The position numbers were made by a program, and so were the translations under genes. A stretch of DNA of 35,657 nucleotides from Profundicola sp964553105 (GTDB taxonomy: Bacteria; Bacteroidota; Bacteroidia; Flavobacteriales; Weeksellaceae): NCBI GenBank assembly GCA_964553105.1, contig CAZKJO010000024.1:1-35657 (forward strand), in the 5' to 3' direction. The notes under the pieces are model-generated. The model made no database searches and was not told the DNA's origin. It worked only from the letters and a program-made list of their open reading frames with translations. Positions 8,368-16,190 of this stretch are shown one piece after another. Numbering within the stretch: position 1 is the first letter of the stretch; each line of letters opens with the position of its first letter.

Positions 8368-8868
8368 CTATTCGTGCCAGAATAATAAGAAAGGTAATCT
8401 AAGGCTCAAGCCTAATTTCAGTCCATCTAAATCTACATGCTTATGTTGATTGAATTCAAAGCCATAGCCCACGCTTAAGTCAATTAAATCTACTATCGAA
8501 ATGCCAACTTCGGGCGTAATGTGCCAAGGAGAAATCGAGGTTCTCAGTACCCAAAAAGCAGAATTAAAATTACTAGAATAAGGGTCGATGGCAGAATCTT
8601 TAATATTCCATAAATAGCCAACTTGAGCTTCTGGGATGGCAATAAACTTACCATTGCTCACGCCTAGATTTGCTGTTGCGCCTAAATCGATAATGTCATC
8701 ATTTGGACGAACCAAATAGCTATTTAGTCCAGCTTCTAAGTAGTTGATGTTATGATAGGTATAGCCAATATTAAACAGGTAATAAGCCGTAAAATCTTGA
8801 TATTCTATTTCTTGTGCTTTTGCGTTGAAACAAAAGATAAGCAAAACTATAATCCATGCTTTTTTCAT
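8368..8868 (-). CDS. Small exported protein, possible outer-membrane beta-barrel
   Basis: The 166-residue product has a clear type I signal peptide (MKKAWIIVLLIFCFNAKAQ) and no lipobox. The mature part is rich in aromatic and glycine residues with alternating hydrophobicity (YYLFNIGYTYHNINYLEAGLN), and ends in strands such as KLGLSLRLPFLLFWHE. This looks like a short beta-barrel or an exported beta-rich protein, but it matches no family I can name. It converges on the E2 gene across the shared hairpin and has 54 bases upstream before the broken lipoprotein gene. No perfect promoter was found; TATATTCG (minus) upstream is one base off. Confidence 0.75.
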   Translation of the reverse strand: MKKAWIIVLLIFCFNAKAQEIEYQDFTAYYLFNIGYTYHNINYLEAGLNSYLVRPNDDIIDLGATANLGVSNGKFIAIPEAQVGYLWNIKDSAIDPYSSNFNSAFWVLRTSISPWHITPEVGISIVDLIDLSVGYGFEFNQHKHVDLDGLKLGLSLRLPFLLFWHE

Positions 8869-8922
8869 GAAACGAATATAACAAAAATTGAAAGTACTTT
8901 TATTGCGTATCTTTTAAAGAAG

Positions 8923-9405
8923 TTAATTTTTATCTTCATTTTTCATTAGCTTGCTGATAAATGCTACCAATTCATTTTCGGTGAGTTGTGTTTTAGCATT
9001 TACAAATATTAGGTTATCAGAACCTTGCAAGGATACTACTACATTCTTTACAGTTTTTGCTTTGTTTTGAGCGCTAACATGAATCTTCATTCCATCTTGG
9101 TTGACGTTAAACCAATTCTCGAAACCATCTTTGATGAGTGCAGATTGAATATCCTTTTTTACCATGTCGTGTTTAGTATCATCTAAATCCTGTAGACTAA
9201 GCACGCGAACTGATTTTACTTTTTCTTTAAAGGCGTTGAATTCTTGATCATCGTCCAACATAAGAGATGCTAGAAACAGAGGCGCTTTAAAACTCATCGA
9301 GTTTTCTGTATTTTGATATCTATCCTAGAAGTTATTGATGTTGTATTGTGTTTTACAAGCGCTAATAGAAAATATTAAAATAAATAAAATTATTAGTTTT
9401 TTCAT
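8923..9405 (-). pseudogene. DUF4252-like lipoprotein gene split by an in-frame TAG codon
   Basis: From the ATG at 9405 the minus strand encodes a perfect lipoprotein leader, MKKLIILFILIFSISAC (C17), then KTQYNINNF and a TAG stop at 9327-9325 (codon 27). In the same frame the sequence continues DRYQNTENS and, from the ATG at 9297, 124 residues that resemble the DUF4252 family of small exported Bacteroidota proteins. Without the stop the product would be 160 residues, a plausible size. As it stands, only a 26-residue lipopeptide or a leaderless cytoplasmic domain could be made. A true nonsense mutation, a consensus error in this draft assembly, or translational readthrough would all fit. The DUF4252 assignment is moderate; the interruption itself is seen directly. 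Confidence 0.75.
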
Positions 9406-9442
9406 GGCGATTTGGTTTTGTTTTGACTAAACTATATTTAAC

Positions 9443-11170
9443 CTAGATTAGCTCTTTGAATCTTTTTTTGATTGAATTACTATCTAAGCCAACCAAATTT
9501 TCTAGCTCATCAATTGTGCCATGCGCTATAAATTCATCTGGGTAAGCATGAATTTCAACTTGACCCTTATAATTGTTAGAATTGGCTACATCTAAAATGC
9601 TAGCCCCAAAACCACCATTTTTAATTCCATTTTCGAAAGTTAAGATATGACTGTAATTCTCGAAGATGTTTTTTAAAGCTTCTAAATCTAAAGGCTTAAC
9701 AAACGGGAAGTGATACCAACTTAAACTCAGGCCTTCAATAGATTTTTGAATGTTGCTAGCGATATGTCCAGTGGATAAAATAGCTGTTTTATTTCCTTTA
9801 TTTAATATTTTTGCTTTACCTAATTCTGTGTTTTGACTAGGGAAACTCAATGATTGCACCTCACCTTTTGGATAGCGAATAGCTAAAGGTGTTTGGGTAT
9901 AAGCTCCCATTTCGATTAAATCTTTTAGCTCCTTCTCATCAGCCGGACAAGCTACCGACATATTAGGAATAGAATTTAAGAATGAAATATCAAATAATCC
10001 GTGGTGAGTTGCTCCATCGCTACCTACAAAACCAGCTCTATCGATTAAGAAAACTACCGGTAGATTTTGTAAAGCCACATCATGAATGACTTGATCATAA
10101 GCACGCTGCAAAAAGGTGGAGTAAATCACACAATAAGGTGTAATGCCTTGTGTTGCTAGTCCTGCCGCTAAGGTTACGGCGTGTTGTTCGGCAATACCAA
10201 CATTCCAAACACGATTGGGATAAAGTTGCATTAACTCAACCATCCCACTTCCTGTGGGCATAGCTGGTGTAATAGCAGCTACTTTTTTGTTGTCTTTAAA
10301 TAATTCAATAAGACTATCTCCAACAACTTTTTGATAGCTTAATTTTTCTTTTTTTGGACTGATAACTCCGGTCTTCTTATCGAATTTACCCGGAGAATGC
10401 CATAAAACTTGATCTTTCTCGGCGCTTTCATATCCTTTGCCTTTAATGGTTTTGATATGAAGTAGATTCGGTCCTTTTAAATTCTCTAATTCATCAAATG
10501 CCTTGAATAGCTCATCAAAACTATGGCCGTCGATTGCGCCAATATAATTGAAACCTAATGCCTCAAAGAAATCAACTTTATATGCAGATGAAGAATTATT
10601 AAAATGATTTTGTAATGCTCCTACGGCCGGGTCAATACCGATGTTATTATCATTAAGAATGATATTTACATTCAAATCAGTATCACCTAAATGATTTAAT
10701 CCTTCGAAGGCCATACCCGATACAATCGATGCATCACCGATGACAGCCAAATGTTTTCTTTGGTCATTTTTTAGGCGATTGGCTAGAGCCATTCCTGTAA
10801 TAGCTGAAATAGAAGTAGAAGAATGTCCTACTCCAAAAGCGTCATATTCACTTTCTTTTCGATCTGGAAAACCAGACATGCCATTGAGTTGTCTTAAACT
10901 TTGAAAATCTAATTTTCTTCCTGTAAATAACTTATGAGCGTATGCTTGATGGCCAACGTCCCAAATGAGCAGGTCAGTGGGTGTGTTATAATAATAATGT
11001 AAAGCAATGGTGAGTTCTATGACGCCAAGACTAGCGCCGAGATGCCCGGTTTTGGTGGAGACGATATCTAGGATAAAATCACGTGCCTCTTCTGCCAAAA
11101 TAGGAAGGTCTTCACGTTTCAAATTACGTAAATCAAATGGGTTTTCTAAAAGGTTTAAATACTTATACAT
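9443..11170 (-). CDS. dxs: 1-deoxy-D-xylulose-5-phosphate synthase
   Basis: Dxs condenses pyruvate and glyceraldehyde 3-phosphate with thiamine diphosphate, the first step of the MEP isoprenoid pathway, and also feeds thiamine and pyridoxal synthesis. The 575-residue protein shows the N-terminal TPP domain with TGHLGASLG (41-49), DVGHQAYAHK (71-80), GDAS (145-148) and the metal-binding LNDNN (172-176). The middle domain contains GIAEQHAVTLAAGLA with the catalytic glutamate, and the transketolase C-domain follows. It is shorter than E. coli Dxs (620), mainly in the loop after the TPP domain. The usual NDNxMSI reads NDNNIGI, which I recall as common in Bacteroidota. The promoter region is shared with the divergent DUF3109 gene. 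Confidence 0.96.
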   Translation of the reverse strand: MYKYLNLLENPFDLRNLKREDLPILAEEARDFILDIVSTKTGHLGASLGVIELTIALHYYYNTPTDLLIWDVGHQAYAHKLFTGRKLDFQSLRQLNGMSGFPDRKESEYDAFGVGHSSTSISAITGMALANRLKNDQRKHLAVIGDASIVSGMAFEGLNHLGDTDLNVNIILNDNNIGIDPAVGALQNHFNNSSSAYKVDFFEALGFNYIGAIDGHSFDELFKAFDELENLKGPNLLHIKTIKGKGYESAEKDQVLWHSPGKFDKKTGVISPKKEKLSYQKVVGDSLIELFKDNKKVAAITPAMPTGSGMVELMQLYPNRVWNVGIAEQHAVTLAAGLATQGITPYCVIYSTFLQRAYDQVIHDVALQNLPVVFLIDRAGFVGSDGATHHGLFDISFLNSIPNMSVACPADEKELKDLIEMGAYTQTPLAIRYPKGEVQSLSFPSQNTELGKAKILNKGNKTAILSTGHIASNIQKSIEGLSLSWYHFPFVKPLDLEALKNIFENYSHILTFENGIKNGGFGASILDVANSNNYKGQVEIHAYPDEFIAHGTIDELENLVGLDSNSIKKRFKELI

Positions 11171-11183
11171 TGCTTATTCGCGC

Positions 11184-11221
11184 TAAAATTACGATATTTC
11201 GTAGCAATACAATTATCTTTG
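11184..11221. promoter_or_regulatory. Divergent promoters of dxs (-) and the DUF3109 operon (+)
   Basis: In the 64-bp gap between divergent starts, the plus strand carries TATCTTTG (11214-11221), an exact TAnnTTTG 13 bases before the ATG at 11235. The minus strand carries TAATTTTA (plus 11184-11191), one base off, 13 bases before the dxs ATG, with ATTG (plus 11210-11213) 18 bases further up. The dxs -33 would therefore abut the DUF3109 -7 box, so the two promoters may compete. Confidence 0.5.
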
Positions 11222-11234
11222 TGACTTTATTGAT

Positions 11235-11816
11235 ATGATTCAGATAGACGACACCATAATTAGTACAGACATTCTTAGGAAAGAATTTGTCTGCAATATA
11301 CAAAAATGTAAAGGCATTTGCTGTGTAGAAGGAGATTCAGGTGCTCCTTTAGATGAGGAAGAATTGCCGATATTGGAAGAGATTTTTTCTGATATCAAAC
11401 CATTTTTACGTCCCGAGGGAATTAAGGCGATTGAAGAACAGGGAACTTATGTGAAAGATGATGACGGCGATTGGGTAACTCCTCTGGTTGACGGTGCTGA
11501 GTGCGCATATGTTGTTTTTGATGAAAAGGGAATAACCAAATGCGGAATTGAGAAGGCACATGAAGCAGGTGCAACAGATTTTCAGAAGCCTATTTCATGT
11601 CATTTATATCCTGTTAGGGTAGATAAATACAAAGCTTTTACGGCGGTTAATTATCATAAATGGGACATTTGTTCTGACGCTTGTACACTGGGTCAAGAAC
11701 TTAATGTTACAGTAGCTGAATTCTTAAAAGAACCTCTTATCAAGAAGTTCGGACAAGAATGGTATGATCAATTAATGATCGCAAAAGATGAAGTCAAAAA
11801 TTTTAAATTATTTTAA
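11235..11816 (+). CDS. DUF3109 family cysteine-rich protein
   Basis: The 193-residue cytosolic protein has nine cysteines arranged like the DUF3109 family: C20, C25, C29 and C30 near the N-terminus (FVCNIQKCKGICC), then C90, C103, C122, C146 and C150. The spacing suggests a metal or Fe-S cluster, related to the YkgJ-type zinc/iron-chelating domain; the function is unknown. Conserved SCHLYPVRV (121-129) and WDICSDAC (143-150) flank the later ligands. It is first in an operon: its last 29 bases overlap the ATG chosen for the next gene, and a third gene follows after one base. The exact -7 box at 11214-11221 implies a leader of about 10 bases. Confidence 0.9.
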   Translation: MIQIDDTIISTDILRKEFVCNIQKCKGICCVEGDSGAPLDEEELPILEEIFSDIKPFLRPEGIKAIEEQGTYVKDDDGDWVTPLVDGAECAYVVFDEKGITKCGIEKAHEAGATDFQKPISCHLYPVRVDKYKAFTAVNYHKWDICSDACTLGQELNVTVAEFLKEPLIKKFGQEWYDQLMIAKDEVKNFKLF

Positions 11817-13488
11817 CGTGTTAGGAAATTCAGCATTAGCAAGACAATCTACAGAGTCTATAGAGAGGTTATATATTACGATGAGACATTTGTTTTATCG
11901 TGGTTCATTCAAAATTAGTGGAACTTCTGGTTTAGCTTTAAGGGATTTACTTTTAAAATTAAATCCAGAAATTTATGGAACCATGGCCAATCCCAACAAA
12001 GTTGAACTACAAGGTTTAATGTATGTTTTGGATCGTTTGCCAGAAGGTATAGAACAAACAGCATTTATTAACTTAACGGCTGATGAGGGCTATGATGCTT
12101 CTCATTTTGAGCCTATAATTCCTTTAAAGAGAAGAAGAAATTGTTATAGAATCGATCAAGATCAAATGAATATTGAAGTTTTGAGAGGTCGTTCGGATGT
12201 GTATGATATCTTAACGCACCTTACTTTCTTCTATAATGAAGCTGATAAAATTATGCAGCGTGCTTATGATGGAAACTTAAAAAAAATAACGCGTGTTTGG
12301 GAGAAAATCGAAGCCGTTGTTAAAGCTAAAAAACCTTTAACTTTAGAAGAGAGAGAAGTGGCGTTGATGCATCTTTCTTATATTTTAGGTAGATCTTTTG
12401 AGGAGACTTTGAATGCATATAATGCTTTTAGTTTCGATAAAAACAAAGACAGGCTATTCCACATCATTTATTGGATGGGGAAATTAAGTCAAATGGATAT
12501 TACGGGACAAGTAAATAGAGAAGTAACTTTTACTTCGGCATTGCGTTCACAAATTGGTCACCACATAACAGGTGAAAAGTGGGCGAACCAAATTAAAGAA
12601 CAATTACTAGCCAATAATCTACACGAAAGACCACTTCACATCATTAGTGCGAATATGCACTCGGTGCAAAATATGCTTTTTGCGCATAGAGGATTGGATA
12701 AAAAATACGATGCTGATTTAGAGTTTCAAGTTTATGAGGATTTATCTCAGAGTTTGAATAAAGATCTTAGAACAACGGTGAAAAATTACTCTGTAGATCA
12801 TGGACTCATCTATATTAAAGATAAATCCGGAGCGAATACCGATGCGCAAATCATTGATTTAAAGGATTTAGATTTAAATGAAACAGCTTTTGCTAAGCAT
12901 AATTTCAAGGGTGATGATGTGATTATCGTTATGGATTATGCATTTGGTGAACAAGCTTTTGAATTGATGGACGAGCTTTTAAAGCCCTATAAAATCAATC
13001 AACCTTTTAAAATGAATGTCATGAGTATTTCTATCATGGGTAAAGCGGGTATTCTAGAAGGCGTAAAGGGAGATATTATGGTTCCTAATTCCTTTGTTCA
13101 CGAGGGAACTGCTGATAATTATCCTTTTGAAAACCAATTAGGCGTGGCTGATTTTGAAGGTCAAGGATTGGGTGTTTTTGAAGGAATGATGATTACAGTT
13201 TTAGGAACATCCTTACAGAACAGAAATGTATTAAAATTCTTCAAACAAACTTCTTGGAAATCGATTGGATTGGAGATGGAAGGAGCGCATTATCATAAAG
13301 CTATTCAGATCGCAAGTAAAATTAGAGGACATATTAGTTCAGATGTTCGTGTGAGTTATGCATATTATGCGTCGGATAACCCGTTAGAGACCGGTAGTAC
13401 ATTGGCGTCGGGAGGTTTAGGACTTACAGGAGTCAAGCCAACCTATTTAATTACTCAACGAATGATTGATAAGATTCTAACCAACTAA
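11788..13488 (+). CDS. Large Bacteroidota protein with nucleoside-phosphorylase-like C-terminus (DUF6909-like)
   Basis: The 566-residue protein has no function I can assign; I tentatively match it to DUF6909. Residues about 20-290 are mostly helical and start ESIERLYITMRHLFYRG. From about 300 it becomes alpha/beta: the DVIIVMDYAFGEQAFE and KAGILEGVKGDIMVP stretches, an EGTxDxYPFEN segment and IGLEMEGAHYHKAI resemble the nucleoside phosphorylase/AMP nucleosidase fold, where a Met-Glu pair binds ribose. That link is my inference. The start is uncertain: ATG 11788 overlaps the DUF3109 gene by 29 bases, while GTG at 11818 lies one base past that stop. No signal peptide or membrane helix. The next gene begins one base after its stop, so the three genes are likely co-translated. 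Confidence 0.75.
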   Translation: MKSKILNYFNVLGNSALARQSTESIERLYITMRHLFYRGSFKISGTSGLALRDLLLKLNPEIYGTMANPNKVELQGLMYVLDRLPEGIEQTAFINLTADEGYDASHFEPIIPLKRRRNCYRIDQDQMNIEVLRGRSDVYDILTHLTFFYNEADKIMQRAYDGNLKKITRVWEKIEAVVKAKKPLTLEEREVALMHLSYILGRSFEETLNAYNAFSFDKNKDRLFHIIYWMGKLSQMDITGQVNREVTFTSALRSQIGHHITGEKWANQIKEQLLANNLHERPLHIISANMHSVQNMLFAHRGLDKKYDADLEFQVYEDLSQSLNKDLRTTVKNYSVDHGLIYIKDKSGANTDAQIIDLKDLDLNETAFAKHNFKGDDVIIVMDYAFGEQAFELMDELLKPYKINQPFKMNVMSISIMGKAGILEGVKGDIMVPNSFVHEGTADNYPFENQLGVADFEGQGLGVFEGMMITVLGTSLQNRNVLKFFKQTSWKSIGLEMEGAHYHKAIQIASKIRGHISSDVRVSYAYYASDNPLETGSTLASGGLGLTGVKPTYLITQRMIDKILTN

Positions 13489-13489
13489 T

Positions 13490-14197
13490 ATGAAGTTTGC
13501 ACTATTTGGATTTGGGCATATTGGGAAAGTGCATCAACAAGCGATGCAGAACTCTCAAAAGGCCGAGTTGGTAGCTGTTATAGATCAAGTAAAACCAGAA
13601 GTAGAACTTCCTCATTTTACAGATGTTGCTTCCTTAAAAACTTCAGGTTTAGAGGTAGATGTCATCGTAATTGCAACACCGAATGGTCTTCACTTTGAAC
13701 ATGCTAAAGCCAGTTTAGAAGCGGGNNNNNNNNNNNNNNNNNNNNNNNNNNNNNNNNNNNNNNNNNNNNNNNNNNNNNNNNNNNNNNNNNNNNNNNNNNN
13801 NNNNNNNNNNNNNNNNNNNNNNNNNGATATTCGTAAATTCAATTTTAATCATCAAGATTGCACTGAGTTCCCAGACTCTGGAATGCTAACTTTTGAGTTA
13901 GGGAAAGAAGGATTTGGCCATATGAATTACACGATTTCAACTTTTGAAAAGAATTTTGAAAGCAATATCACGATTCTTGCTGAGAAAGGAACTTTACAGA
14001 TTGGTGGACAGTATATGAATGAGATTAATTATCTCAATGCTACTGATTTGGAAAATCCTTTTAACGAACCTATTGGAAATAGATTTCATCAAAATGCGAT
14101 TGAGGAAATTGTAGATGCGATTGAGCAAAAAAGAAAAAGCATCCTCGATGCCGAGAATGCTAGAAATGTGATTCAGTTTTTAGAAGTGGTTAGTTAG
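13490..14197 (+). CDS. Gfo/Idh/MocA family oxidoreductase, interrupted by assembly gap
   Basis: The N-terminus MKFALFGFGHIGKVHQQAM is a Rossmann NAD(P)-binding motif (GxGxxG at 7-12), and VIATPNGLHFEHA is typical of Gfo/Idh/MocA dehydrogenases acting on sugars or sugar nucleotides. Coding breaks at 13725 into 100 Ns and resumes at 13826 with the C-terminal beta-sheet domain (DSGMLTFELGKEGFG, EKGTLQIGGQYMNEINY), which recalls UDP-sugar dehydrogenases of the WbpB/WlbA kind. Visible parts total about 79 + 123 residues; the family is usually 310-350, so more is missing than the Ns represent, including the catalytic EKP motif. The stop overlaps the convergent lipoprotein gene by 8 bases. Function is assigned from fold only. 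Confidence 0.8.
   Translation: MKFALFGFGHIGKVHQQAMQNSQKAELVAVIDQVKPEVELPHFTDVASLKTSGLEVDVIVIATPNGLHFEHAKASLEAXXXXXXXXXXXXXXXXXXXXXXXXXXXXXXXXXXDIRKFNFNHQDCTEFPDSGMLTFELGKEGFGHMNYTISTFEKNFESNITILAEKGTLQIGGQYMNEINYLNATDLENPFNEPIGNRFHQNAIEEIVDAIEQKRKSILDAENARNVIQFLEVVS
13726..13825. other. Scaffold gap of exactly 100 Ns
   Basis: An uninterrupted run of 100 Ns inside the oxidoreductase gene. A round 100 is a conventional placeholder for a gap of unknown length, so coordinates beyond it are only nominal. Confidence 0.99.
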
Positions 14198-14651
14198 GAT
14201 TGATAAATCTAAACTTCCCTAATTCAAAATATCTCTTTTTACCGTTTAAACGATAAAGCAACATATTTTTACCCTTGAATTCATTCGTACTTTCAGAAGG
14301 ACGAATGATTTCTATCTTAGATTTGCCAGGCGTAGAAATGTCTTCTGGCATCATTTGACCCTGTTCTTGTTCTGTGCTTTCTCTTGTAATACTGGCCATG
14401 ACAACAAATGGGTTTTCATCTTCCACAAAGGCTTTGTGCCAATTATTTTCTACATAAATAGAATCAAATTGAACTTCACCCTTGGTGGTTTGTTCTAAAC
14501 TGGCTTTATAGTAAACGCCGTTTATGTTACCCTTTCCTTGCCATTTTTGTTGGGTTAAATCAATAATTTTAAAATCTTTCTTAACCGGGATTTTTGAAGT
14601 ATTACACGATACCAAAAACAGAATAGCTGCTAAAATGCTTAAATATTTCAT
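14190..14651 (-). CDS. Unknown small lipoprotein, 153 residues
   Basis: The product has a type II signal peptide (MKYLSILAAILFLVSC, C16) and a mature domain of about 137 residues with no motif I recognise. Segments such as GNINGVYYKASLEQTTKGEVQFDSIY and the ending YRLNGKKRYFELGKFRFINP suggest an antiparallel beta domain. Its ATG lies one base past the stop of the trans-sulfuration gene, so the two are surely one transcript, though the pairing says little about function. Its 3' end overlaps the convergent oxidoreductase gene by 8 bases. Confidence 0.8.
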   Translation of the reverse strand: MKYLSILAAILFLVSCNTSKIPVKKDFKIIDLTQQKWQGKGNINGVYYKASLEQTTKGEVQFDSIYVENNWHKAFVEDENPFVVMASITRESTEQEQGQMMPEDISTPGKSKIEIIRPSESTNEFKGKNMLLYRLNGKKRYFELGKFRFINPN

Positions 14652-14652
14652 A

Positions 14653-15798
14653 TTATATAAGGTCTAAAACGTTTTCAACATCTTTCAATAAATCCTCAAT
14701 ATCTTCAATCCCGATGCTCAATCGAACCAAGTCATCTGTGATTCCAATTTGAGCTCTAATGTCTGCTGGAATAGAGGCATGGGTCATCGTTGCAGGGTGA
14801 TTTGCTAAAGACTCAACACCACCTAACGACTCTGCAAGCGTAATAACTTTCAAGTTTTCTAATAACTTAAACGAATCTTCTTTCTTTCCTGATTTTAAAG
14901 TAAATGAAAGCATTCCACCGAAAGTTTTCATCTGCTTCTTGGCAAGATCATGATTTGGATGACTTTCTAAGCCTGGGTAATAAACTTTATCCACTTTTGG
15001 GTGTGAAGCTAAGAACTGAGCTACCTGCATAGCGTTCTCTGCATGTCTTTGCATTCTTAAACCCAAAGTTTTAATTCCTCTTAAAACTAAAAAAGAATCT
15101 TGTGGCCCTAAAATTCCTCCTCCAGCAAAAATCTGAAAGTGAACCTTTTCCGCTAATTCTTCGTTTTTGACAATTAAAGCACCAGCAACTAAATCTGAAT
15201 GTCCACCTAAATATTTCGTAGCCGAGTGCATTACAATATCAGCACCCATATCTAGTGGTGTTTGGTTATAAGGAGAAGCAAAGGTATTGTCAACCGCTAC
15301 CAAAATATCTTTTCCTTTGGCTAAACTTGTCACGCCTTCGATGTCGATTATCTTTAATAAAGGATTGGTAGGTGTTTCTAGCCAGATTAATTTAGTTTTA
15401 TCTGTAATATGTGCTGCGAAATCTTCTTTATGAGAACCAGCTACAAATTTGAATTTGATGCCATATTTCTCATATATCTTGGTAAACATCCTATACGTTC
15501 CGCCGTATAAATCGTCACCTGCAATTACTTCATCTCCTGGGTTTAATAATTTTAAAACAGCATCAATAGCCGCTAATCCACTACCGAAGGCAAATCCCGC
15601 AACACCATTTTCAATGCTGGCTAAAGCATTTTCTAAAGCCGTACGTGTAGGGTTTGCACCACGCGAATATTCATATCCTTTGAACTGACCAGGGCTTGAT
15701 TGTGCGTAAGTAGAAGTTTGAAAAATAGGAGGCATAACCGCACCTGTAGAAGGTTCTGGTTGCTGATTTCCGTGTATGGTTTTGGTATTAAATTTCAT
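14653..15798 (-). CDS. Trans-sulfuration PLP enzyme (cystathionine gamma-synthase/lyase family)
   Basis: The 381-residue protein belongs to the Cys/Met metabolism PLP family, cytosolic homotetramers that make or cleave cystathionine. Landmarks: YEYSRGANPTR (42-52), FGSGLAAIDA (71-80), the PLP-contacting Tyr in DDLYGG, VDNTFASPYNQTP (169-181) and the Schiff-base lysine in HSATKYLGGHSD (K195). The C-domain has LGGVESLANHPATMTHASIP. Synthase (methionine synthesis) and lyase (cysteine synthesis) cannot be separated safely by eye, so no symbol is given. A -7 box (TAATTTTG, plus 15816-15823) lies 18 bases upstream. It is followed after one base by a lipoprotein gene. Confidence 0.92.
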   Translation of the reverse strand: MKFNTKTIHGNQQPEPSTGAVMPPIFQTSTYAQSSPGQFKGYEYSRGANPTRTALENALASIENGVAGFAFGSGLAAIDAVLKLLNPGDEVIAGDDLYGGTYRMFTKIYEKYGIKFKFVAGSHKEDFAAHITDKTKLIWLETPTNPLLKIIDIEGVTSLAKGKDILVAVDNTFASPYNQTPLDMGADIVMHSATKYLGGHSDLVAGALIVKNEELAEKVHFQIFAGGGILGPQDSFLVLRGIKTLGLRMQRHAENAMQVAQFLASHPKVDKVYYPGLESHPNHDLAKKQMKTFGGMLSFTLKSGKKEDSFKLLENLKVITLAESLGGVESLANHPATMTHASIPADIRAQIGITDDLVRLSIGIEDIEDLLKDVENVLDLI

Positions 15799-15815
15799 AT
15801 GTTTTAAATTGTATT

Positions 15816-15823
15816 CAAAATTA
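15816..15823 (-). promoter_or_regulatory. -7 box of the trans-sulfuration gene
   Basis: The minus strand reads TAATTTTG, an exact TAnnTTTG, ending 17 bases before the ATG at 15798; a leader of about 14 bases would result. A partial -33 (TTTC, plus 15842-15845) lies 18 bases upstream, inside the first codons of the divergent ArsC-like gene. Confidence 0.5.
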
Positions 15824-15839
15824 AAGATATCTTTATAGG

Positions 15840-16190
15840 ATGAAAAAAATATATTATTTATCGACTTGTTCTACTTGTAAGAAAATTATGGATTCTCTCA
15901 ATCTTGATGGCTTTGAATTACAAGACATTAAGTCTGAACCGATAACTAAGCTACAGCTAAAGGAAATGAAAGAACTAAGCGGAAGCTACGAAGCGCTTTT
16001 TTCTCGAAGAGCAAAACTTTACCAAGAAAAAGGATTAAAAAATGTTGATCTTCAAGAAAAAGACTTCGAACAATATATTTTAGAGCATTATACTTTCTTA
16101 AAACGTCCTGTAGTTATTTCTAATAATGAAATATTTATAGGAAGTAGTCCTAAGACAAAAGCAGCGCTTCAAGAAAAATTCGGCAAATAA
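15840..16190 (+). CDS. ArsC/Spx family thioredoxin-fold protein
   Basis: The 116-residue protein has the ArsC-type fold: an N-terminal strand leading to STCSTCKK with C10 and C13, a helical insert, and FLKRPVVISNNEIFIG near the C-terminus, whose Arg corresponds to the oxyanion-binding Arg of glutaredoxin-dependent arsenate reductases. The CxxC pair is as in Spx and some YffB-like proteins, whereas classic ArsC has a single reactive cysteine, so true arsenate reduction is doubtful and a redox role is equally likely. No other arsenic-resistance genes are near. Its start is 41 bases from the divergent trans-sulfuration gene, and its stop abuts the convergent gldC stop with no spacer. Confidence 0.85.
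   Translation: MKKIYYLSTCSTCKKIMDSLNLDGFELQDIKSEPITKLQLKEMKELSGSYEALFSRRAKLYQEKGLKNVDLQEKDFEQYILEHYTFLKRPVVISNNEIFIGSSPKTKAALQEKFGK

Noticed and set aside
9325..9405. Leader alone as a genuine 26-residue lysis-type lipopeptide
   Set aside because: The same-frame domain after the TAG explains it better as a broken longer lipoprotein.
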